Both the position numbers and the translations under genes were made by a program. A DNA stretch of 64,000 nt from Methylorubrum populi. GTDB lineage: Bacteria > Pseudomonadota > Alphaproteobacteria > Rhizobiales > Beijerinckiaceae. The number at the start of each line of letters is the position of its first letter. Position 1 is the stretch's first letter. The DNA is taken from positions 1 to 64,000 of the forward strand of contig DYYG01000058.1 of assembly GCA_020741775.1 (NCBI GenBank), written 5' to 3'. Below are positions 8,430-17,504 of the stretch, one piece after another. The notes under the pieces were generated by a model. That model was not told where the DNA came from and searched no databases. It worked only from the letters and a program-made list of their open reading frames with translations.

Positions 8430-10343
8430 GTGACAGGACACGCCGTGATCGCACGCCGCAGCTTCCTCGCCGGAGCGCTCGTCACCCTCGGGTTGCGCGG
8501 CCACGCCGCCGCCCAGGAACCCGCCGAATCCGCCTCCAAGGTCTCGGCGCAGGAGGCGCCCGGCAGCTGGCGCCACGCGCTGACCCTGCTCGGCGAGCCG
8601 AAATACGGACCCGACTTCCAGCATTTCGAGTATGCCGATCCGCAAGCGCCCGTCGGCGGGATGGTGCGGCTCGGAGCCCAGGGCGGCTTCGACAACCTCA
8701 ATTTCATCGTCAACGGGCTGAAGGGCGACCTCGAAGGCGGAATCACCCAAATCTACGATACGCTGATGGAGGATTCGGGCGACGAGCCGTTCTCCTCCTA
8801 CGGGCTCCTCGCCGAGGCCGTGCGGATCGCCCCCGATGGCAAGTCGGTCACCTACCGCCTGCGCGACAGGGCGCGCTGGCATGACGGCAAGCCGATCACC
8901 GTCGAGGACGTGATCTGGTCCTTCGAGACGCTGAAGGCCAACAGCCCGTTCTACGCCGCCTATTATCACAGCGTGGCCAAGGCCGAGGCGGGGGCCGAGC
9001 GCGAGGTGGTGTTCACCTTCGCCGAGGCCGGCAACCGCGAGCTGCCGCAGGTGCTCGGCCAGATGCAGGTGCTGCCCAAGCATTGGTGGACCGGCAAGGA
9101 CAAGGACGGCAAGCCGCGCAACCCGAGCGAGACGACGCTGGAGATCCCCCTCGGTTCGGGTCCCTATCGCCTCGCCAAGGTCGATCCCGGCCGCTCGGCC
9201 ACCTATGAGCGCGTGGCTGATTACTGGGGCAAGGATCTGGCCGTGAACCGGGGCCGCAACAATTTCGGCACCATCCGCAACGAATATTTCCGCGACGGTT
9301 CGGTCCTGCTGGAGGCGCTGAAGGGCGACCTCTACGATTTCCGCGCCGAGAACATCGCCCGCAACTGGGCGACCGCCTATGACGACTTCCCCGCCGTGAA
9401 GGAGGGCCGCCTCGTCAAGGAGGAATTCCCCGGGCGCGGCACCGGCCTCATGCAGGCCTTCGTGTTCAACCTGCGCCGGGACAAGTTCAAGGACGAGCGG
9501 GTGCGCCGCGCCTTCAACCTCGCCCTCAATTTCGAGGAAATGAACCGGCAGCTGTTCTATGGCCTCTACAGCCGGATCGATTCCTACTTCTACGGCTCGG
9601 AACTCGCCTCGTCCGGGCTGCCGGAAGGATTGGAGAAGGTCATCCTGGAGAGCGTGAAGGACAAGCTGCCGGAGCGCGTCTTCACCGAGCCCAACACCAA
9701 CCCCGTCAACGACAACCCGGAGGCGGTGCGCGCCAACCTGCGCAAGGCGGTCGGGCTGCTGCGGGAGGCCGGCTACGAGCTGAAGGGCGGCCAGATGGTC
9801 TCCAAGGCGACCGGCGAGCCGCTGACGGTCGAGTTCCTCGAATTCCAGAACGTGTTCGAGCGGGTGATCCTGCCCTACGCCGCGCAGTTGAAGCTCATCG
9901 GCATCCAGAGCTCGATCCGGGTCATCGACTCGGCGCAGTACCAGAACCGGCTGCGCAATTTCGACTTCGACATCACCACCTCGAACTGGCCGGAATCGCT
10001 GTCGCCGGGCAATGAGCAGCGTGAATTCTGGGGCTCGGCCGCCGCCGACAATCCCGGTTCGCGCAACATCGCCGGGATCAAGGATGCGGGCATCGACGCT
10101 CTCATCGAGAAGCTGATCTACGCCCAGGACCGGGAGACCCTGATCGCCTCGACCCGCGCCCTCGACCGGGCCCTGCTGGCCCACAATTTCGTGGTGCCGC
10201 AATGGTCCTCGCCGGTGACGCGGACGATCCGCTGGAACCGCTTCGGCCATCCAGCTTTGTTGCCGAAATACGGCTCCTCCGGCTTCCCGACCGTTTGGTG
10301 GTACGATGAGGCCCTCGCCGCCAAGACCGGGGCGCCCCGGTGA
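8430..10343 (+). CDS. Peptide ABC transporter substrate-binding protein, YejA-like (first copy)
   Basis: Periplasmic solute-binding protein family 5 (oligopeptide/microcin C type), 637 residues from the GTG chosen here. GGAG lies 11 bases upstream of this GTG; a later GTG at 8445 is possible, and an upstream TTG would lengthen the leader without need. The leader contains RRSFLAGALVTLGL, so export may use the Tat pathway. YejA-type features follow: HALTLLGEPKYGPDFQHFEY, VRIAPDGKSVTYRLRDRARW, LGSGPYRLAKVDPGRS and NYWPESLSPGNEQ-like sequence (here NWPESLSPGNEQ). Its last four bases overlap the next gene. Confidence 0.88.
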   Translation: MTGHAVIARRSFLAGALVTLGLRGHAAAQEPAESASKVSAQEAPGSWRHALTLLGEPKYGPDFQHFEYADPQAPVGGMVRLGAQGGFDNLNFIVNGLKGDLEGGITQIYDTLMEDSGDEPFSSYGLLAEAVRIAPDGKSVTYRLRDRARWHDGKPITVEDVIWSFETLKANSPFYAAYYHSVAKAEAGAEREVVFTFAEAGNRELPQVLGQMQVLPKHWWTGKDKDGKPRNPSETTLEIPLGSGPYRLAKVDPGRSATYERVADYWGKDLAVNRGRNNFGTIRNEYFRDGSVLLEALKGDLYDFRAENIARNWATAYDDFPAVKEGRLVKEEFPGRGTGLMQAFVFNLRRDKFKDERVRRAFNLALNFEEMNRQLFYGLYSRIDSYFYGSELASSGLPEGLEKVILESVKDKLPERVFTEPNTNPVNDNPEAVRANLRKAVGLLREAGYELKGGQMVSKATGEPLTVEFLEFQNVFERVILPYAAQLKLIGIQSSIRVIDSAQYQNRLRNFDFDITTSNWPESLSPGNEQREFWGSAAADNPGSRNIAGIKDAGIDALIEKLIYAQDRETLIASTRALDRALLAHNFVVPQWSSPVTRTIRWNRFGHPALLPKYGSSGFPTVWWYDEALAAKTGAPR

Positions 10344-12202
10344 GCGCCAGCGCGACACGCCGGAGCTTGGTTCTCGGCAGCGGGGCGCTGGCTTTCGCCG
10401 CCGCCCTGCCCCGCCCCGCCCGCGCCGAGGGCGCCCGGTCCGCCCACGGCCTGTCGAGTTTCGGTGAGCTGAAATACGGGCCCGACTTCCACAACTTCGA
10501 CTACGTGAACCCGATGGCGCCCAAGGGCGGGCGCTTCTCGACCCAGCTGGTGCAGACCTTCGGCAACCAGGCGCTCGATACCTTCGACACGCTCAACCCC
10601 TACGTCTTCCGGGGCAACGGCGCGGCGGGCATCAACTTCACCTTCGACAGCCTGATGGTGCGGGCCCTCGACGAGCCCGACGCGCTTTATGGCTTAGTCG
10701 CCCGCGCGGTGGAGATCAGCGCCGACGGCCTGACCTACCGCTTTACACTGCGCCCGCAGGCCCACTTCCACGACGGCTCACGCCTGACAGCGCGGGACGT
10801 GGCCTTCTCCCTGAACATCCTCAAGGAGAAGGGGCATCCAACGATCTCGCAGGTGATCCGTGACCTTGCCGAGGCGACGCCCGAGGGCGACGAGACGCTC
10901 GTGCTCCGCTTCGCCGCCGGCCGCAGCCGCGACCTGCCGCTGATCGTGGCGCAACTGCCGATCTTCTCGGCCAAGTTCTTTGAGGGCCGGGACTTCGAGG
11001 CCCAGACCCTCAAGCCCCTGCTCGGCTCGGGCCCCTATCAGGTCGGGCGGATCGATATCGGCCGCTTCATCGAATTGGAGCGCGTGCCGGATTACTGGGC
11101 GGCGGACCTTCCGGTCATGGTCGGCCAGAACAATTTCGACCAGCTCCGCTACGAGTATTTCCGCGACCGCCAAGTCGCCTTCGAGGCTTTCAAGGGCGGG
11201 GCCTACAGCTATCGCCAGGAATTCACCTCGCGGATCTGGGCGACGGGCTACGATTTCCCCGCCCTGCGCGAGGGCCGGGTGAAGCGCGAGACTCTGCCCG
11301 ACGCCTCGCCTCCGGCGATCCAGGGCTGGTTCTTCAACACACGCCGCGACATGTTCAAGGATGCCCGCATCCGCGAGGCGATCGGCCTGTGCTTCGACTT
11401 TCCGTGGACCAACCGCACGGCAATGTTCGGCGCCTATAGCCGCACGGTCTCGTTCTTTCAGAAGACCGACTTGATGGCGACGGGCAAGCCGTCAGCCGAG
11501 GAACTCGCTTTGCTCGAACCCTTCAGCGGCAAGGTGCCGGCGGAGGTCTTCGGCGAGGCTTGGACCCCACCGGTCCCGGACGGGTCGGGCCAGGACCGGG
11601 CCCTGCTCGCCCGCGCCGTGGCGCTGCTCAAGGAGGCGGGCTGCACGCGGGACGGTGGCGTGGTGCGGTTGCCGAGCGGCCAGCCGATCGAGTTCGAGTT
11701 CCTCGATACGGATTCCGTCTGGGAACCCATCGTCCAGCCCTTCATCCGCAATCTCGGGCTGATCGGGATCAAGGCGCGTCAGCGAGCGGTGGACGCCGCG
11801 CAGTATCAGGCGCGGGTGCGGGACTTCGATTTCGACGTCACCGCGCGGAACAGCTCGGGCGATGCCACGCCCGGACCGGAGCTGCGCGAGGCCTACGGCT
11901 CGCGCTCGGCCACGATCCAAGGCTCGAACAACCTTGCCGGCATCGCGGACCCGGTCGTCGATGCCCTGCTCGACCGGATCGCCGGGGCGGAGTCCCGTGC
12001 GAGCCTGACCGTCGCCTGCCGTGCCCTCGACCGGGTGCTGCGCGCCGGCCGCTACTGGATTCCGATGTGGTACTCGCCCGAATACCGTATCGCCGCCTGG
12101 GATATGTTCGGCCGGCCGGCGACGCTGCCCACCTACGGGCTCGGCGTGCCCGCCCTGTGGTGGTACGACGCCGACAAGGCGCGCCGGATCGGCCGGGGCT
12201 GA
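10340..12202 (+). CDS. Peptide ABC transporter substrate-binding protein, YejA-like (second copy)
   Basis: A 620-residue paralogue of the preceding protein, with the same order of motifs (GELKYGPDFHNFDYVNPMAP, SADGLTYRFTLRPQAHFHD, GSGPYQVGRIDIGR, NNFDQLRYEYFRDR, ALWWYDADKARR). Translation starts at a GTG that overlaps the previous stop (GTGA), so it is translationally coupled. The N-terminus has a twin-arginine-like leader (ATRRSLVLGSGALAFAAALP). Two adjacent binding proteins sharing one permease suggest two substrate ranges or redundancy. It is 9 bases before the permease gene. Confidence 0.88.
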   Translation: MSASATRRSLVLGSGALAFAAALPRPARAEGARSAHGLSSFGELKYGPDFHNFDYVNPMAPKGGRFSTQLVQTFGNQALDTFDTLNPYVFRGNGAAGINFTFDSLMVRALDEPDALYGLVARAVEISADGLTYRFTLRPQAHFHDGSRLTARDVAFSLNILKEKGHPTISQVIRDLAEATPEGDETLVLRFAAGRSRDLPLIVAQLPIFSAKFFEGRDFEAQTLKPLLGSGPYQVGRIDIGRFIELERVPDYWAADLPVMVGQNNFDQLRYEYFRDRQVAFEAFKGGAYSYRQEFTSRIWATGYDFPALREGRVKRETLPDASPPAIQGWFFNTRRDMFKDARIREAIGLCFDFPWTNRTAMFGAYSRTVSFFQKTDLMATGKPSAEELALLEPFSGKVPAEVFGEAWTPPVPDGSGQDRALLARAVALLKEAGCTRDGGVVRLPSGQPIEFEFLDTDSVWEPIVQPFIRNLGLIGIKARQRAVDAAQYQARVRDFDFDVTARNSSGDATPGPELREAYGSRSATIQGSNNLAGIADPVVDALLDRIAGAESRASLTVACRALDRVLRAGRYWIPMWYSPEYRIAAWDMFGRPATLPTYGLGVPALWWYDADKARRIGRG

Positions 12203-12211
12203 GGATCTGAC

Positions 12212-13321
12212 ATGCTCGCCTATATCCTGCGCCGCATCGCCCTGATGATCCCGACCATCCTCGGGATCATGCTCATCACCTTCGCCATCATCCAGTTCGC
12301 CCCCGGCGGCCCGGTCGAGCGGGTGCTGGCCCAGCTTCAGGGGCAGCAGGAAGGATCGCTCTCGCGGATCACCGGCGGCCAGGGCGATCTCGGCGGCGGC
12401 GCGGCCCGCAGCGGAAGCGGAAGCGGCGGCGAAAGCTCGAAATATCGCGGCGCGCAGGGGCTCGACCCGGCCTTCATCAAGAAGCTCGAGGCGCAGTTCG
12501 GCTTCGACAAGCCCGCCTATGAACGCTTCGGCAAGATGCTGTGGGACTATGCCCGGTTCGATTTCGGGCGCAGCTACTTCCGTGATGTCTCGGTTCTGGA
12601 GCTGATCAAGGAGAAGCTGCCGGTTTCGATCTCGCTGGGCCTGTGGATGACGCTGATCTCCTACGCGATCTCGATCCCCCTCGGCATCCGCAAGGCGGTC
12701 GCCGACGGTTCGCGCTTCGATATCTGGACCTCGGCCGTCGTGATCATCGGCTACGCGATCCCGAGTTTCCTGTTCGGCATCCTGCTGGTGATCCTGTTCG
12801 CTGGCGGCTCCTTCCTGCAGATCTTCCCGATCCGGGGCCTCACCTCCGAGAATTTCGAGTCGCTGAGCCTGTGGGGCAAGGCCGTCGATTACGCGTGGCA
12901 CATGGCGCTGCCCCTCGCCGCCCTGGTGCTCGGCGCCTTCGCCACCTCGACCCTGCTCACCAAGAACTCGTTCCTCGACGAGATCCGCAAGCAATACGTG
13001 GTCACCGCCCGCATGAAGGGCCTGTCCGAGCGGCGGGTGCTCTACGGCCACGTCTTCCGTAACGCCATGCTGATCGTGATCGCGGGCTTTCCCGGCGCCT
13101 TCATCACCGCCTTCTTCACCGGCTCGCTTCTGATCGAGACGATCTTCTCCCTCGATGGGCTCGGGCTCCTGTCCTTCACCTCCATCGTCGGCCGCGACTA
13201 CCCGGTGGTGTTCGCCACGCTCTATATCTTCTCGCTGCTCGGGCTGGCGGTGAACCTGCTCTCCGACCTGACCTATACCTGGATCGATCCGCGCATCGAT
13301 TTCTCGGCGAGCGCGGCCTGA
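12212..13321 (+). CDS. yejB: ABC transporter permease, YejB-like
   Basis: Inner-membrane permease of a peptide importer, 369 residues. The N-terminal helix (MLAYILRRIALMIPTILGIMLI in part) and APGGPVERVLAQLQG are typical of YejB. A Gly/Ser-rich insert (about residues 45-82) precedes LDPAFIKKLEAQFGFDKP, as in other YejB proteins. The BPD_transp_1 core has five further helices and the ATPase-contact loop ARMKGLSERRVLYGHVFRNAML. In most bacteria yejE and the ATPase yejF follow; here an acetyltransferase follows, so the partners must be elsewhere or lost. Confidence 0.9.
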   Translation: MLAYILRRIALMIPTILGIMLITFAIIQFAPGGPVERVLAQLQGQQEGSLSRITGGQGDLGGGAARSGSGSGGESSKYRGAQGLDPAFIKKLEAQFGFDKPAYERFGKMLWDYARFDFGRSYFRDVSVLELIKEKLPVSISLGLWMTLISYAISIPLGIRKAVADGSRFDIWTSAVVIIGYAIPSFLFGILLVILFAGGSFLQIFPIRGLTSENFESLSLWGKAVDYAWHMALPLAALVLGAFATSTLLTKNSFLDEIRKQYVVTARMKGLSERRVLYGHVFRNAMLIVIAGFPGAFITAFFTGSLLIETIFSLDGLGLLSFTSIVGRDYPVVFATLYIFSLLGLAVNLLSDLTYTWIDPRIDFSASAA

Positions 13322-13382
13322 CCCCGCCGGCTTGCGAATGCGCCCCCTCTTTCCTTCAGCCGGCGGTTCTCTCGAGCGCGAC

Positions 13383-13886
13383 GTGACCTCTCTCCCCGTC
13401 TCCATCCGTCGCGAGCATCCCGATGACGGGCCCGCCATCGAGCGGCTGCACGCCCGGGCCTTCGGACCCGGCCGCTTCGCCCGCACCGCCTACCGCCTGC
13501 GCGAAGGGGTGGCGGCGCTGCCGGATCTCTGCCTCACGGCCCATATCGAGACCTATCTCGCCGGCTCGGTCCGGGTCGGGCCGGCGGAGGCCGAGGGCGG
13601 CCGCCTTCTGGTGCTCGGGCCGCTGACCGTCGATCCGAGCTTTTCGGATCGCGGCATCGGCTCCGCCCTGATGCGGGCCTGCCTCGACGCGGCCCGTGGC
13701 GCCGGGCACCGCCTCGTCATCCTGGTGGGGGACGCGCCCTATTACCGCCGCTTCGGCTTCACGCCCGTGCCGCCCGGCCGCCTCGCGCTGCCGGGCCCGG
13801 TCGATCCCGGGCGCTTCCTCTGGCTTCCCCTCGCCGAAGGCGCCGAGGGGTCGTACTCCGGAACGGTCAGGCCGCTCCGCCTCTGA
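13383..13886 (+). CDS. GNAT family N-acetyltransferase (YhbS-like)
   Basis: A 167-residue acetyl-CoA-dependent acetyltransferase of unknown substrate. The GTG start gives MTSLPVSIRREHPDDGPAIERLH, the usual beginning of this family. ATG 13338 and TTG 13332 lie in frame upstream without a clear ribosome binding site. The CoA-binding loop is DPSFSDRGIGSALMRACL, followed by LVILVGDAPYYRRFGFTPVP, which is characteristic of the YhbS group. It lies 61 bases after yejB on the same strand and may be the last gene of that operon. Confidence 0.82.
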   Translation: MTSLPVSIRREHPDDGPAIERLHARAFGPGRFARTAYRLREGVAALPDLCLTAHIETYLAGSVRVGPAEAEGGRLLVLGPLTVDPSFSDRGIGSALMRACLDAARGAGHRLVILVGDAPYYRRFGFTPVPPGRLALPGPVDPGRFLWLPLAEGAEGSYSGTVRPLRL

Positions 13887-13910
13887 GCACTGTCCGAGAT
13901 CGTCGGGAGA

Positions 13911-15599
13911 TCAGGCCGCCCGCACCGTCGTCAGGAAACGTTCGACTTCGGACGACAGGCATGCGGATTGGTGCGACAGCTCGGAGGCGGCCGCCAGCAC
14001 CTGACTGGCCGCCGCGCCCGTCTCCTCCGAGGCCTGGGCCACATCGGCGATGCTTCCCGTCACCTCGGTGGTCCCGGCCGAGGCATGGGTCACGTTGCGG
14101 ACGATCTCCTGCGTGGCCGCGCCCTGCTCCTCCACCGCCGCAGCGATGTTGGTCGACACATCGCTGATCTCCTTGATGCGGAGGGTGATCGCATCGATCG
14201 CCTCGACGGCCTGCCCGGTCGAGCCGTGGATCTGCCCGATCTGTTCAGAGATGTCCTGGGTGGCGCGCGCCGTCTGCGTGGCGAGTTCCTTGACCTCGGC
14301 GGCGACGACCGCGAACCCCCTCCCCGCTTCGCCGGCCCGCGCCGCCTCGATGGTGGCGTTCAGGGCCAGGAGATTGGTCTGGCTCGCGATACCGGAGATC
14401 ATCGCGACGATCTCGTCGATCCGTGACACGGCACCGCTCAGTTTCTGAACCAGATGCCCGGTTTGATCGGCCTCCGCGACGACCTGTTGCGCGAGGCTGG
14501 CCGAGCCATCGACCTGCCGGCCGATTTCCTCGACCGAGGCCCCGAGTTCCTCCGCGGCGGCCGCGACCGTATTGACGTTCGAGGCGGCCTGCTCTGCGGC
14601 AGCGGCGACATTGGTCGATTGGCTGGCGGTCCTCGACGCCGTATCGGCCATCGTGCGGGCGGACCCCTGGAGCACGCTGGCCGCTGAGTTCACGGCGGCG
14701 ATGACGCCGCCGACGGCAGCCTCGAAGCCATCGGCCATCTGCCGCATGGCCGCCTTGCGCTGCTCCGCTGCCGCCAGACGTGCCTGAGCCGTCTCCTCCT
14801 CGAGCGCCTTCATCCGCAGCAAGCCATCCTTGAACACCTGAACCGCATCGGCAATCGCCCCGATCTCGGTGCGCAAGCCCCGGTGGGGAATCGCCACGCC
14901 CAGCTCACCGGAGGCAAGAGCCTGCATCGGCCGCACCACCGAAGCGATCCCTGTCGTCACACCGCGCACGATCAGCAAGGCCAGCAGGCAGGCGAGGAAT
15001 GCCGCGCTGGTCCCGGCCGCAATCAGTGCCGCGCGTGTCCATGTATAGGTGCCCTGGCTCTCACGAACCGCGCGGGCGGCATTGGTCTCGTTCAGCTCCA
15101 CGATCTTCGCGAGCGTATCCGAAGCGCGCCGACGCGGCGGAACCGCCTGGGTCTCATAATGCTGCAGAGCCTCAGCCTTCGCGCCCTGACGGGACAGAGC
15201 CAGAAGCGGCTCGGCCGTGGCGATGAACCGGTCCCAATCCCGCACGAAGCTGTCGTAGAGCCCGCGCTCGTCCGGCGCGTCGATCAGGGGCTCGTAGAGC
15301 GTCTTGAGCCGATCGAGTTTTGTCCTGCGATCGGCCAGATCGGCCTCGACCCCCGCCAGCATCTTCGGTTCGGCCGTCAGCATGTGCCGCAGCAGGCTGG
15401 TGGTGTAGCGTCCCGTCAGGGCATCGATCTGGCTGATCGTCCGGATTTTCGGCATCCGCGTGTCGCCGACGTCGAGCAGGCGGTCGTTAATCGACCCGGC
15501 AGCATGTATTCCAAAGATACTGATCCCGGCGATAAAGAGAATCAGCACCAGAAATGAACTGGCTAGCTTGGTTCGGATGGTTAAGATCGGCAAGGACAT
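13911..15599 (-). CDS. Methyl-accepting chemotaxis protein
   Basis: Transmembrane chemoreceptor, 562 residues. The start MSLPILTIRTKLASSF leads into the first membrane helix (about 10-32). A periplasmic four-helix-bundle ligand domain follows, then a second helix (about 188-212: AALIAAGTSAAFLACLLALLIV). A HAMP domain (PMQALASGELGVAIP) and a cytoplasmic signalling domain come next; its hairpin tip contains IDEIVAMISGIASQTNLLALNATIEAARAGE. No C-terminal CheR-binding pentapeptide is visible. The ligand is unknown. It is monocistronic and convergent with the acetyltransferase gene. Confidence 0.93.
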   Translation of the reverse strand: MSLPILTIRTKLASSFLVLILFIAGISIFGIHAAGSINDRLLDVGDTRMPKIRTISQIDALTGRYTTSLLRHMLTAEPKMLAGVEADLADRRTKLDRLKTLYEPLIDAPDERGLYDSFVRDWDRFIATAEPLLALSRQGAKAEALQHYETQAVPPRRRASDTLAKIVELNETNAARAVRESQGTYTWTRAALIAAGTSAAFLACLLALLIVRGVTTGIASVVRPMQALASGELGVAIPHRGLRTEIGAIADAVQVFKDGLLRMKALEEETAQARLAAAEQRKAAMRQMADGFEAAVGGVIAAVNSAASVLQGSARTMADTASRTASQSTNVAAAAEQAASNVNTVAAAAEELGASVEEIGRQVDGSASLAQQVVAEADQTGHLVQKLSGAVSRIDEIVAMISGIASQTNLLALNATIEAARAGEAGRGFAVVAAEVKELATQTARATQDISEQIGQIHGSTGQAVEAIDAITLRIKEISDVSTNIAAAVEEQGAATQEIVRNVTHASAGTTEVTGSIADVAQASEETGAAASQVLAAASELSHQSACLSSEVERFLTTVRAA

Positions 15600-15848
15600 G
15601 GACGATCCCAAGACGTTAGGCGCCAGATCAGGCGCACAATCTTTCGGGCTGGTCACTATCACGTGATCGTAAACATTCCTCTGCGCATTCGCTGGGAGTG
15701 AAAAGGCAGCAATTCGCAACGGGCGCGAAGCCCGCAAGATCTCGCCCGTAATGCCGACCGGACGCGGCGCGGCTTGACGACCCGCGAGGCGCATCCGACA
15801 CCGCTGGACAACAGGAACGCTCCAGGAAACGCCCGAGGAAACGCCCGC

Positions 15849-17396
15849 GTGACGACGACCGACGACCGCCAGCCCCCTGCCCGCTTCAATGCAGCCCGCT
15901 TCTGCCTTGAGGACAATGCCCGGCTGCGCGGCGACAAGACCGCCCTCGTCATGGTGGGCGATGGCGGCAGCGTCAGCCGCCTGACCTATGCCGAGGCCGA
16001 CCGGGCGGTGCGTGGCATCGCGGCGGGTCTGCTCGGTCTCGGGTTGAAGCGGGGCGAGCGGGTGATGATCCGCATGGGCAACGAGGCCGATTACGTGCTG
16101 GTCTATTTCGGCGCCTTGGCCGCCGGCTTGGTTGCCCTGCCCTCCTCGCCGCAATTGACGGCGCAGGAAGCGAGCTTCCTGATGGAGAATGCCGGCGTCT
16201 CCGCCGTCGTCACCGGCGAGGGCTTTTCAGACCGGGACGCGCCCGATGGCCCCGGCCGCCTCCGGCTCGGCCCCCAGGACATCGCGGCGATGAAGGCCGG
16301 TGCGCCGCTGGCCGATTACGCCGATACCGCCGCCGACGATCCGGCGACCCTCGTCTACACGTCCGGCACCACCAGCAGCCCCAAGGGCGTGCTCCATGCC
16401 CACCGGGCCATCTGGGGCCGGCGGCCGATGCATGCCCACTGGCTTGGCCTGACCGAAGCCGATGTGATGCTCCATGCCGGCACCATGAACTGGACCTATA
16501 CGCTCGGCGTCGGCATCACCGATCCCTGGGCCTGCGGCGCGACCACGGTGCTGTATAACGGTCCGCGCGACCGCGGGATCTGGCCCCGCCTCATCGCCGA
16601 ACAGGGCGCGACGCTCTTCGCCGCCGTGCCGAGCGTCTATCGGCAGATCCTCAAATACGGCGATCTGGACCGGCACGACCTCACCTGCCTGCGCCATGGC
16701 GTGACCGCAGGCGAGGCGCTTTCCCCCGAACTCGCGACGGCCTGGCACGAGGCCACCGGCAAGCCGCTCTACGAAGCGCTCGGCATGAGCGAGATCTCCA
16801 CCTACGTGTCGAGCGGCCCGACCATTCCTGTGCGGCCCGGTTCCCCCGGCCGGCCGCAGCCCAGCCGCCGCGTGGCGATCCTGCCCCCGGACGGCGCGCC
16901 GGTGCCCCTGGCCATCGGCGAGATCGGCCTGCTGGCGGTTCATCGGTCCGATCCCGGCCTGATGCTCGGCTACTGGGAGCGCCCTGACGAAGAAGCGGCG
17001 GTGCTGCGCGGCGAGTGGTTCGCCGGCGGCGACCTCGCGAGCCTCGACGCCGATGGCTATGTTTGGTTCCACGGCCGCAACGACGACCTGATGAACGCCA
17101 TGGGCTACCGCGTCTCCCCAGTCGAGGTAGAGGGCGTCCTGGCCGGGCATCCGGACATCGCCGAGGTCGGCGTGGCCGAACTCGCCGTGCGCGCCGACCT
17201 ACGGGTCATCGCCGCTTTCGTCGTGCCGCGTCCCGGCACCGAGCCGGATGAGGAGGCCCTGATCGTGTGGTGCGGCGAACGACTCGCAGCGTACAAGACG
17301 CCCCGCGCCATCCGCTTTCTCGAATCCCTTCCGCGCACCGCTAACGGCAAGGTGCAGCGCAAGCGCCTCGCGGAAGCCGCCGACCGGGCGTCCTGA
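15849..17396 (+). CDS. Acyl-CoA synthetase (AMP-forming), benzoate-CoA-ligase-like
   Basis: ATP-dependent acid:CoA ligase of the ANL superfamily, 515 residues. GTG 15849 has AGGAAA at the right distance; the in-frame TTG 75 bases upstream has none. The P-loop is LVYTSGTTSSPKGVLHAHR (about residue 170). YEALGMSEISTYVSSGP, GEWFAGGDLASLDADGYVWF and GRNDDLMNAMGYRVSPVEVE are the conserved core motifs, and the catalytic lysine lies in RTANGKVQRKRL near the C-terminus. The acyl substrate cannot be assigned from sequence alone; benzoate or a short/medium-chain acid is likely by family. Confidence 0.88.
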   Translation: MTTTDDRQPPARFNAARFCLEDNARLRGDKTALVMVGDGGSVSRLTYAEADRAVRGIAAGLLGLGLKRGERVMIRMGNEADYVLVYFGALAAGLVALPSSPQLTAQEASFLMENAGVSAVVTGEGFSDRDAPDGPGRLRLGPQDIAAMKAGAPLADYADTAADDPATLVYTSGTTSSPKGVLHAHRAIWGRRPMHAHWLGLTEADVMLHAGTMNWTYTLGVGITDPWACGATTVLYNGPRDRGIWPRLIAEQGATLFAAVPSVYRQILKYGDLDRHDLTCLRHGVTAGEALSPELATAWHEATGKPLYEALGMSEISTYVSSGPTIPVRPGSPGRPQPSRRVAILPPDGAPVPLAIGEIGLLAVHRSDPGLMLGYWERPDEEAAVLRGEWFAGGDLASLDADGYVWFHGRNDDLMNAMGYRVSPVEVEGVLAGHPDIAEVGVAELAVRADLRVIAAFVVPRPGTEPDEEALIVWCGERLAAYKTPRAIRFLESLPRTANGKVQRKRLAEAADRAS

Positions 17397-17413
17397 TACC
17401 ACGACCGAGCGAA

Positions 17414-17442
17414 TCGGCTCCGGCGCACCGGCCCGGAGCCGA
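17414..17442 (+). terminator. Hairpin after the acyl-CoA synthetase gene
   Basis: TCGGCTCCGG (17414-17423) pairs perfectly with CCGGAGCCGA (17433-17442) over a 9-base loop. Downstream sequence is only weakly T-rich, so termination is plausible but not certain. Confidence 0.5.
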
Positions 17443-17504
17443 GCACGCTTGTTCCGTTTCCGCGCCGCCGATAGAGCGATGTGCCCGCGCGAAGCCCGAG
17501 TCCC

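Noticed and set aside
7830..10358. Very long open frame on the minus strand opposite the cytochrome and first YejA-like gene
   Set aside because: Low-complexity translation with no domain, lying opposite two well-supported genes. Such frames are expected in GC-rich coding DNA.
11492..13486. 664-codon minus-strand frame opposite the second YejA-like gene and yejB
   Set aside because: The plus-strand proteins match families throughout; the minus translation is charged and repetitive with no recognisable motif.
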